Positions 25,872 through 31,643 of a stretch of 31,643 nucleotides of DNA are shown here, piece after piece. This stretch comes from Fidelibacterota bacterium (GTDB lineage Bacteria; Marinisomatota; Marinisomatia; SCGC-AAA003-L08; GCA-002719095). How positions within the stretch are numbered: the stretch's first letter is position 1; each line of letters starts with the position of its first letter. The notes below the pieces were generated by a model that saw only the letters and a list, made by a program, of their open reading frames with translations, was not told the origin of the DNA and did not search any database. The translations under genes were made by a program, and so were the position numbers. Location: assembly GCA_002705575.1 (NCBI GenBank), contig PAHI01000028.1, forward strand, positions 1-31,643, in the 5' to 3' direction.

Positions 25872-27188
25872 ATGAATGAAAATAAGTATTATATAGAAAC
25901 TTATGGTTGTCAAATGAATGTCTCTGATTCTGAGTTGGTTGCTAATTTATTAGAAAAAAATGGATATTCAAAAACTGATAATATGCAATCAGCTGATGTT
26001 ATTTTTCTTAATACATGTGCCATACGTGAGAAAGCAGAAGAAACAGTTAATAATAGATTGGATAGTTTGCATTTTTTAAAAAGAAGAAATCCAAACCTTC
26101 TTTTGGGTGTTCTTGGTTGTATGGCAAAAAACCTTAAGGACGCTATTTTAGAAAGTCGACCTTTTGTAGATGTTATTTTAGGACCAGATTCATATAGAAA
26201 AATTCCAGAAATAATTAATGATAGAAAACAAGAGAGTTCTAAGCATTTTGTTGATACCAAGTTATCAAAGTTTGAAATATACGATGAAATGTTTCCCTCC
26301 CGTAAAGAAGGTATCAACGCATGGATTTCAATTATGAGAGGCTGTGATAAATTCTGTACATTTTGTATAGTTCCCTTTACACGAGGAAGGGAAAGAAGCA
26401 GGTCTATTAAAAGTGTTGTAAAAGAAACAACTCAAGCTGTTTCTGATGGTTTTGTTGAAATTACTTTATTAGGTCAGAATGTGAATTCGTATAAAACTCC
26501 AGAAGGTGGGTTTGCAGATCTTTTGGGAGAAATTTCTAAAATTGAAAATTTAAAAAGAATTCGGTATACATCTCCTCATCCAAGAGATATGACCGATGAT
26601 GTTTTAGATGTTATGAGTAAGAATGATAATATATGTAATTATATTCACCTTCCACTGCAGAGTGGATCAAGCAGGATTTTAAAAAGAATGAATAGAACTT
26701 ATAATAAAGAAGAATTTCTTTTGTTGTGTGAGAAAATAAAAACCTATTTACCTAACTGTGCTTTATCTACAGATATTATAGTTGGATTTCCTGGTGAAAC
26801 AGACAATGAGTTTAGGGAGACTTTAGATGTTGTTAATAAGGTTAAATTTAATTCTGCCTATATGTTTAAGTATTCAAGTCGACCTGGAACAAAAGCTGCT
26901 CAATATTCAGATCAAATTGGAGAAGATATAAAGCAGTCACGATTAGAGGAGCTTATTAAAACTCAAAAAGAAATAACGAATAAAATAAACATAAAATGTA
27001 TTGGTAAAGAAATGCAAGTAATAGTAGAGAAAGAAAGTAAAAAATCTTGTTCTCAATGGGCTGGAAGAACCGAAGGTAATACTTGGGTTATATTTGACAA
27101 GATGAATTTTAATATAAAAGATACTGTTACATTAAGAATTCATGATGCGCAAGGGATTACTCTTTTTGGTACACCTATAACTTCTTAA
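25872..27188 (+). CDS. miaB: tRNA-2-methylthio-N6-dimethylallyladenosine synthase
   Basis: A 438-residue radical-SAM methylthiotransferase that modifies A37 of tRNAs reading UNN codons. The UPF0004 domain holds Cys13 (YGCQMN), Cys49 and Cys83. The radical-SAM cluster is Cys158-x3-Cys162-x2-Cys165 (RGCDKFCTFC), and a TRAM domain covers the last 60 residues. The frame is open from a TTG at 25833 and has another ATG at 25842. ATG 25872 is preferred because the family's conserved sequence starts only a few residues later and an AAGGA lies at 25851-25855, although at a long distance; the alternative adds ten residues. It leads the group with the LapA/LapB-like genes. Confidence 0.95.
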   Translation: MNENKYYIETYGCQMNVSDSELVANLLEKNGYSKTDNMQSADVIFLNTCAIREKAEETVNNRLDSLHFLKRRNPNLLLGVLGCMAKNLKDAILESRPFVDVILGPDSYRKIPEIINDRKQESSKHFVDTKLSKFEIYDEMFPSRKEGINAWISIMRGCDKFCTFCIVPFTRGRERSRSIKSVVKETTQAVSDGFVEITLLGQNVNSYKTPEGGFADLLGEISKIENLKRIRYTSPHPRDMTDDVLDVMSKNDNICNYIHLPLQSGSSRILKRMNRTYNKEEFLLLCEKIKTYLPNCALSTDIIVGFPGETDNEFRETLDVVNKVKFNSAYMFKYSSRPGTKAAQYSDQIGEDIKQSRLEELIKTQKEITNKINIKCIGKEMQVIVEKESKKSCSQWAGRTEGNTWVIFDKMNFNIKDTVTLRIHDAQGITLFGTPITS

Positions 27189-27202
27189 AAAGAGGAGATG
27201 TA

Positions 27203-27655
27203 ATGAAATTAATTAAATATTTATTATTTATAGTATTTTTAGTTGTATCCTTGGTTTTTATTATAAATCTAATGGAACAAAATGATGAGGTTTTTATAAA
27301 GGACACATTTTTGATGACAGATATTGCAAAAGAGATATATCCTGATAGTTCTAAAAATTTTAAAGGTCCTTATGTTGATCAGGTGATGATTAAAATCCCT
27401 TTTAGTGACCCAAGTAGCAAGGGTTTGAAGGTTTGGGTTTTCTTTTTGGCTGTATTGACTATTGGAGTTCTTATAGGGTTTAGTATTGCTCTTGTTCAAA
27501 TAGTTTCTCAAAAAAGAGAAGTTATATATAAAAGGTCTAAGTTAAAAAAACTTCAATTAGAACTAGATACTTTAAGAAATCAGAGTATTGATGAAGATCT
27601 TGTTTTAACTGACAATTTTGATATTGATAAAAATATTAATTCTGAAAAGAGTTAA
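27203..27655 (+). CDS. LapA-like (DUF1049-type) two-helix membrane protein
   Basis: A 150-residue inner-membrane protein with helices at about 3-22 and 76-101, followed by a coiled coil (104-126, KREVIYKRSKLKKLQLELDT). This topology, and its place directly before a LapB-like gene, match LapA, the partner of LapB in lipopolysaccharide assembly control. The segment between the helices is about 30 residues longer than in E. coli LapA. The Shine-Dalgarno AGAGGAGA (27191-27198) is strong. The gap to the next gene is only three bases. The identification rests mostly on topology and context. Confidence 0.65.
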   Translation: MKLIKYLLFIVFLVVSLVFIINLMEQNDEVFIKDTFLMTDIAKEIYPDSSKNFKGPYVDQVMIKIPFSDPSSKGLKVWVFFLAVLTIGVLIGFSIALVQIVSQKREVIYKRSKLKKLQLELDTLRNQSIDEDLVLTDNFDIDKNINSEKS

Positions 27656-27658
27656 TCG

Positions 27659-28882
27659 ATGATAATTACTTTAATCATAATTGCATCAGCTTTTGTAATT
27701 ATTTATTTTGTATTTAATTATAAACCTAAGCAAAAAGAAAGTTTGAGGGATTTATATACAGAAGGTCTTGATTTGATGGTTGATGGTCATCGTCAAGGAG
27801 CTTACGAGAATTTTAAAAAAATAATCAGCAAAGATACAGCAAATGTTAAGGCTTATATAAAATTAGGACAAGTCATTAGAGAAGGTGGTAATCCTGCAAA
27901 TGCATTAAAAATTCATAGTTCGGTAAGTCTTAGAAGGGGCCTTACTTATTATGAGCGTGTAGAATTATTGAAAAATATTTCACTTGATTACTATAATCTG
28001 AAAAAGGTTGATCAAGCTATTCAACAGTGCCATAAAATACTTAAAATCAATAAAAAAAATGATTGGGCATTAAATAAACTGATTTATTTTTATCAAAAAG
28101 AAAAAGATTGGTTTAATGCCAAAAAATATCTTGAGTTGAAATTGAAAAATTCAGGTAAAAGTGATAATCGTTCACTAGCTTTATATAAAATTCAAGAAGG
28201 AAGATTCTTCCTTTCAAAGGCAGATTTTGAAAAATCTAGAAAGTGTTTCGAGGATGCTTTAGTTATATGTAGCGATGTTTCAATTGCGTATTATTTTATT
28301 GGTGAGTCTTACAGTCAGGAGAGTGATGCGGTTTATGTTGAGGCAGAGCAAAAAAGTCAAATAAATATAAGTTCTGATTTGCATAAAGAGTATGCAGGTG
28401 AAATGGAAAGGGCAAGAGAAATTCTTGCGAAGGCAATTGAAAAGTGGATTAGTTACGCTAAATTGAAGCCAGAGTCATCTTGGATGGTTATTCATTTTTT
28501 AAAAGATGCGCTATTTGCTTTAGATAGATATAATGAAATTGAAGTGGTTTTAAAAGAAATTTTAGATAAAGATTCTGATAATGTGGATGTTATTGCAGCC
28601 TTGGCAGATTATTATAATCATATGGGAGATTCAGTAAGTGCTCTTAAAATTATCGATAGTGGTTTAGAGAAAGATGATAGTTCGTTATTAGTTAGATTGA
28701 TTAGATTGAAATTATTGTTTTCTGATAAAGATTCAAGAAATACATCTATTAAAAATGAGCTAGACTGTTTAATTAAAGACTTGGTTAAAAATATTGATTA
28801 TCAGGTTTATAAGAATACATCAACAGATAAAGATGCACTGTGGCTATATTCGATGTCTGATAATAAAGAATATTCAAAATGA
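27659..28882 (+). CDS. lapB: LapB-like TPR protein with a cysteine-less rubredoxin-type tail
   Basis: A 407-residue protein with an N-terminal membrane helix (1-20) followed by TPR units from about residue 30 (LRDLYTEGLDLMVDGHRQGA, NVKAYIKLGQVIREGGNPANALKIH, QEKDWFNAKKYL). This arrangement and the wording of the repeats match LapB (YciM), which in E. coli steers LpxC degradation by FtsH. E. coli LapB ends in a rubredoxin-like C-x2-C-x10-C-x2-C ribbon. Here the end (381-400) keeps the flanking Tyr381 and Trp395 in register, but the four cysteine places are Val383, Asn386, Tyr397 and Ser400. Metal binding is therefore not expected. The stop overlaps the SPOR gene by four bases. Confidence 0.75.
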   Translation: MIITLIIIASAFVIIYFVFNYKPKQKESLRDLYTEGLDLMVDGHRQGAYENFKKIISKDTANVKAYIKLGQVIREGGNPANALKIHSSVSLRRGLTYYERVELLKNISLDYYNLKKVDQAIQQCHKILKINKKNDWALNKLIYFYQKEKDWFNAKKYLELKLKNSGKSDNRSLALYKIQEGRFFLSKADFEKSRKCFEDALVICSDVSIAYYFIGESYSQESDAVYVEAEQKSQINISSDLHKEYAGEMERAREILAKAIEKWISYAKLKPESSWMVIHFLKDALFALDRYNEIEVVLKEILDKDSDNVDVIAALADYYNHMGDSVSALKIIDSGLEKDDSSLLVRLIRLKLLFSDKDSRNTSIKNELDCLIKDLVKNIDYQVYKNTSTDKDALWLYSMSDNKEYSK

Positions 28883-29670
28883 AATTTAGATTCGATATCT
28901 TTTTTTTAGGTCTATTTTTTTCAATTTTATACCCATCAGATTTAGATGAAATTACCAGATATATTCAAAAAGTTGAAAAAGGTGATTTGAATATTCCTTA
29001 TCAAGAAATATATAGTTATGATAAAATAATGCCTGATAATCCTCTTTATTTATATTTAAGAGCTTTGATTGAAATTGATGGTGATATATCGATGGAATAC
29101 TATAAAAGATTATATGATTTGTATCCTAATCATAAATATGCAGATAATGCTGCTATGAAAATTGGAGAATATTATTATTCAAAAGGTTTGTATGTTCAAG
29201 CAGCTGATTGGTTGAAAAAAATGCCAGTGTATTATCCAAGGTCTGAGCAATCTCAGTACGCAGTTGATTTATTTTTGAAGTCATTGATTATCGCAGGAAA
29301 AAAAGATACAGCTATGTTTTATTTGAAAATTATAAAAAATCAAATGCCAAATGTTAAAATAAAGGATGAATATATGGGTATGTTGCAAAGTGCAAATGTA
29401 AAAAATACGCCATCTAGCATTCCATCTGTTTGGGGGAAGTCTTTTTACTTGCAGATTGGAGTATATCGTGATTACAATAATGCAAGGAAAGTTAGAGATA
29501 TTCTAAATTTGAAGGGGTTTGATTCTAGAATCCAGAGGGTTTCTTCAAGTAATGCTAAATTGTATACTGTCATAGAAGGACGTTACCCTAATAAAGAATT
29601 AGCCAATAAGGCAAGCTCTAATATTAGAGAGTTGTTGACATACGATTCTATAGTTAAAGAGCATGATTAA
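28879..29670 (+). CDS. Exported TPR and SPOR-domain protein
   Basis: A 263-residue protein with a signal peptide (about 1-20, ending at LYPSD). A TPR-like helical region follows (about 60-170, for example YADNAAMKIGEYYYSKGLYV and YYPRSEQS), similar to CpoB/YbgF-type repeats. The last 78 residues (186-263) form a SPOR domain: SFYLQIGVYRDYNNARKVRD and LYTVIEGRYPNKELANKA. SPOR domains bind glycan strands stripped of side peptides, so the protein probably works in the periplasm at division sites or as an envelope scaffold. It overlaps the LapB-like gene (ATGA), tying it to envelope functions. The selenocysteine tRNA starts seven bases after its stop. Confidence 0.82.
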   Translation: MKFRFDIFFLGLFFSILYPSDLDEITRYIQKVEKGDLNIPYQEIYSYDKIMPDNPLYLYLRALIEIDGDISMEYYKRLYDLYPNHKYADNAAMKIGEYYYSKGLYVQAADWLKKMPVYYPRSEQSQYAVDLFLKSLIIAGKKDTAMFYLKIIKNQMPNVKIKDEYMGMLQSANVKNTPSSIPSVWGKSFYLQIGVYRDYNNARKVRDILNLKGFDSRIQRVSSSNAKLYTVIEGRYPNKELANKASSNIRELLTYDSIVKEHD

Positions 29671-29677
29671 ATTAAAA

Positions 29678-29772
29678 GGAAGCGGATGTTACCCGGGTGG
29701 GTGCCACGGCCTTCAAAGCCGCTGAAACCTAGAAATAGGTTTGGTGGGTTCGACTCCCACACGTTTCCGCCA
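29678..29772 (+). tRNA. selC: tRNA-Sec (anticodon TCA)
   Basis: A 95-base selenocysteine tRNA with encoded CCA (29770-29772). The anticodon loop CTTCAAA (29711-29717) has TCA at 29713-29715. The D arm has the short four-base loop typical of tRNA-Sec. The long variable arm is a perfect 7-bp stem (AAACCTA 29725-29731 with TAGGTTT 29736-29742) closed by GAAA. The T arm is GTGGG / CCCAC around TTCGACT. The acceptor pairs GGAAGCG with CGTTTCC (one G-T pair); the eighth pair expected for a bacterial tRNA-Sec is a G-A mismatch (29685 and 29761). The top of the anticodon stem also has an A-C mismatch. Still, the overall form strongly resembles E. coli selC. It implies UGA decoding as selenocysteine; selA, selB and selD are not in the window. 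Confidence 0.93.
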
Positions 29773-29782
29773 ATTCTAAAAC

Positions 29783-29809
29783 TTGTTGTAGGGATAAGTC
29801 TATTATAAT
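29783..29809 (+). promoter_or_regulatory. Candidate ffh promoter
   Basis: A perfect TATAAT (29804-29809) lies 28 bases before the ffh ATG. A TTGTTG at 29783-29788 gives a short 15-base spacer. This 64-base stretch after tRNA-Sec is the only room for an ffh promoter other than read-through from the tRNA. Confidence 0.35.
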
Positions 29810-29836
29810 AAATTAGCACGCTAAAAATAATATTGT

Positions 29837-31144
29837 ATGTTTAAAGATATTCAAAATCACTTTACAAAGATACTGAGAAATATAAGAGGTCAAGGTAAAA
29901 TAACCGAAGATAATATTTCTGATTCTATGCGAGATGTTAGAAGAGCCTTGCTTGAAGCAGATGTTAATTTTAATGTAGTTAAGAACTTTATAAATAGAGT
30001 TGCTGAAAAAGCTTCAGGTGACACTGTTTTTGATTCAATAAAGCCAGGACAACAATTTATTAAAATCATTTTAGATGAATTAAAGAAGGTTTTAGGTGGC
30101 TCTGAAAAAGGAATAAGTTTTGGAAGTCCTATGACAATTGTTGTTGTTGCAGGTTTGCAGGGTGCTGGAAAAACTACAACCAGTGTAAAGCTTGCAAATT
30201 ATTTAAAAAATAAGCATAGCAAAAATCCATGTCTTATTGCAGCAGATCTTCAAAGACCTGCTGCTATTGATCAATTAGAGATTTTTGCAAAATTACAAAA
30301 TATCCCTGTTTATTATGATAAAAGTTCCAGTGCTATTCATTCTGTGAAGAGTGGGCTAATGCAATGCAAATCAAACAAGCATGATCTTGTTATAATAGAT
30401 ACTGCAGGAAGATTAAATATTGATTCAGAATTAATGAATGAATTGAAAGATATTATTGATTTTTGTAAGCCAAACGAGGTTCTATATGTTGCAGACTCTA
30501 TGACTGGTCAAGATGCCGTTGAATCATCTAAGGCATTTAATGATATTGTAGAAGTTTCGGGCGTTATACTTACTAAAGCTGATGGAGATTCAAGAGGTGG
30601 GGCAGCCATATCTATTGTCGAAACTATAAATAAGCATATTAAGTTTATTGGTTTTGGTGAAAAAGTTTCTGATTTAGAAGTTTTTGATCCTGAGCGAATG
30701 GCTAAAAGAATACTTGGCATGGGAGATGTAGTAGGCCTGGTGGAGAAAGCTAAAGAAGTATTTGATGAGAAAGAAGCTCTGCAAATGCAAGAAAAATTAA
30801 AGAAAAATAATTTTGACTTCAATGATTTCAAATTACAAATTAAACAAATAAAGAAAATGGGCCCTATTAAAGATTTAATAGGAATGATTCCAGGTGTTTC
30901 TGGTAAGTTTAAGGCATTAGATATGGATGACAATAAGATTAAATGGGTCGAAGCTATTATAAATTCGATGACAAAATCTGAAAGAGAAAACCCTTCAATA
31001 ATGGATGGCTCTCGACGTAAAAGAGTTGCTAAAGGGTCGGGAAGATCTATGCAGGAAGTTAATCAGTTGTTAAAACAATTTTTAATGATGAAAAATATGA
31101 TGAAAAAAATGAACAAAAGAGGTAAGTTAAATATCCCAATTTAA
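29837..31144 (+). CDS. ffh: Signal recognition particle protein Ffh
   Basis: A 435-residue SRP54 GTPase that binds signal sequences and 4.5S RNA and brings ribosomes to FtsY at the inner membrane. N domain (1-90); G domain with GLQGAGKTTT (106-115), DLQRPAAIDQL, DTAGR (188-192) and TKADGDSRGG (246-255); M domain with MGPIKDLIGMIPG and the RNA-binding SGRSMQEVNQLLKQF. All elements are intact, with a methionine-rich tail (MMKNMMKKM) for signal binding. No Shine-Dalgarno is obvious. It stands 22 bases before rpsP, the usual ffh-rpsP order of many bacteria. Confidence 0.97.
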   Translation: MFKDIQNHFTKILRNIRGQGKITEDNISDSMRDVRRALLEADVNFNVVKNFINRVAEKASGDTVFDSIKPGQQFIKIILDELKKVLGGSEKGISFGSPMTIVVVAGLQGAGKTTTSVKLANYLKNKHSKNPCLIAADLQRPAAIDQLEIFAKLQNIPVYYDKSSSAIHSVKSGLMQCKSNKHDLVIIDTAGRLNIDSELMNELKDIIDFCKPNEVLYVADSMTGQDAVESSKAFNDIVEVSGVILTKADGDSRGGAAISIVETINKHIKFIGFGEKVSDLEVFDPERMAKRILGMGDVVGLVEKAKEVFDEKEALQMQEKLKKNNFDFNDFKLQIKQIKKMGPIKDLIGMIPGVSGKFKALDMDDNKIKWVEAIINSMTKSERENPSIMDGSRRKRVAKGSGRSMQEVNQLLKQFLMMKNMMKKMNKRGKLNIPI

Positions 31145-31151
31145 AAAATTT

Positions 31152-31159
31152 AAGGAGGA
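31152..31159 (+). promoter_or_regulatory. Strong Shine-Dalgarno fixing the rpsP TTG start
   Basis: AAGGAGGA ends seven bases before the TTG at 31167. No ATG is available in frame near the conserved S16 N-terminus, so this site decides the non-ATG start. Confidence 0.85.
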
Positions 31160-31166
31160 ATAGTAA

Positions 31167-31643
31167 TTGGTTAAATTAAGATTAAAAAGAATAGGAAGAA
31201 GAAAAAGTCCCTTTTATAGATTAGTCGCCATAGACTCAAGAAAGAGGAGAGATGGAAGAGAAATTGAAAAATTAGGATGGTATAATCCTTTGAAACCTGG
31301 TTTAGAGGCCCAATTAAATGAAAATCGAGTTTTGTATTGGCTTAAAGAAGGAGCTGTTCCTTCTGCGACCGTTTATAATTTATTAACTAAGAAAGGAATT
31401 AATTTTAAGATTCATTTAAACAAATTAGGTAAGACTGAGGATGAAATTTCGAGCCTTATGGAAGAATGGTATGTTAAGCAGCAGCAAAAATTAGAAAGAG
31501 CAGAAGAAAAGAAAATAGAGAGAAAGTTAGCTAAGAAAGATTCGAGTAAATCAAAAGTAATAGAGGAAGCTCCAGCAGAAGAGGCTCCAGCAGAGGAAGC
31601 TCCAGCAGAGGAAGCTCCAGCAGAAGAGGCTCCAGCAGAGGAA
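31167..31643 (+). CDS. rpsP: 30S ribosomal protein S16 (incomplete at window end)
   Basis: The first 159 codons of S16, running off the end of the window. It begins at TTG with [20 protein letters not shown] and continues [19 protein letters not shown], both hallmark S16 sequences. The core of about 80 residues is followed by a basic helix (about 100-125) and then an acidic, Ala/Pro-rich tail of repeated EEAPA units. Most S16 proteins have only 80-90 residues, so the tail is a clear extension. It follows ffh, as in the common ffh-rpsP-rimM-trmD-rplS order. Confidence 0.95.
   Translation, partial: MVKLRLKRIGRRKSPFYRLVAIDSRKRRDGREIEKLGWYNPLKPGLEAQLNENRVLYWLKEGAVPSATVYNLLTKKGINFKIHLNKLGKTEDEISSLMEEWYVKQQQKLERAEEKKIERKLAKKDSSKSKVIEEAPAEEAPAEEAPAEEAPAEEAPAEE
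31563..31643 (+). repeat. 15-base tandem repeat in the rpsP tail (EEAPA)
   Basis: Five full copies of GARGARGCTCCAGCA plus a partial sixth up to the window end, each encoding Glu-Glu-Ala-Pro-Ala. Copies differ only by GAA/GAG exchanges. The array probably continues beyond the window. Confidence 0.92.

Noticed and set aside
25910..26317. A 135-codon open frame on the minus strand
   Set aside because: It lies entirely antisense to miaB, whose protein sequence is strongly conserved, and the translated product has no recognisable motif.
14697..28882. Possible selenoprotein extensions: genes ending in TGA read through as selenocysteine, given the tRNA-Sec
   Set aside because: I followed the frame past the TGA stops at 14699, 15943, 17314, 23020, 24760, 25731 and 28882. 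Each meets another stop within about ten codons and none adds a conserved motif or shows a SECIS-like hairpin.
31563..31643. CRISPR-like repeat array
   Set aside because: The 15-base units are directly tandem with no spacers and are in frame inside rpsP.

Overview
The window looks like a piece of chromosome from an AT-rich, didermic marine bacterium of the Fibrobacteres-Chlorobi-Bacteroidetes neighbourhood, most likely Candidatus Neomarinimicrobiota (SAR406). This is inferred from the combination of large secreted proteins with dockerin-like C-termini, a type IX-like sorting tail with the YPNPFNP motif, LapA/LapB-like and SPOR proteins that imply an outer membrane, and an S16 protein with an EEAPA-rich tail. 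No rRNA is present, so the placement cannot be proven here. Coding density is very high: no gene-free stretch exceeds about 140 bases, many neighbouring genes overlap by 4 to 11 bases, and no insertion sequence, phage gene or CRISPR array is visible.

Layout. 51-3746: a secreted gingipain-type (C25) cysteine peptidase with a dockerin-like end. 3769-6532 (minus strand): a two-gene unit of a CstA-family transporter followed by an overlapping HemW homologue that has lost its iron-sulfur cysteines. 6621-8624: transketolase, divergent from cstA and followed by a hairpin terminator. 8710-19686: a plus-strand secretome block with a small unknown protein, an 1848-residue cadherin-like surface protein with a sorting tail, a lipoprotein, a peptidyl-arginine/agmatine deiminase and an M14 zinc carboxypeptidase; the last two carry dockerin-like ends and overlap by four bases. 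19687-20325 (minus): QueE. 20371-24760: class V aminotransferase, SerA, GatB and a small coiled-coil protein, tightly packed. 24826-29670: M23 peptidase, MiaB, LapA-like and LapB-like proteins, and a SPOR-domain protein. 29678-29772: a selenocysteine tRNA. 29837 to the end: Ffh and the start of rpsP.

How it may work together. The C25 peptidase, the deiminase and the M14 carboxypeptidase all act on peptide bonds or arginine residues of peptides, all appear exported, and all carry the same C-terminal module. This parallels the gingipain / carboxypeptidase CPG70 / PPAD set of Porphyromonas gingivalis, and is the best candidate for an undescribed system here. Two further oddities stand out: the HemW homologue and the LapB homologue both keep their fold-level signature but have lost every cysteine of their metal site, while MiaB and QueE in the same window keep theirs. 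The tRNA-Sec shows that the genome probably decodes UGA as selenocysteine, although no selenoprotein gene could be found in the window.
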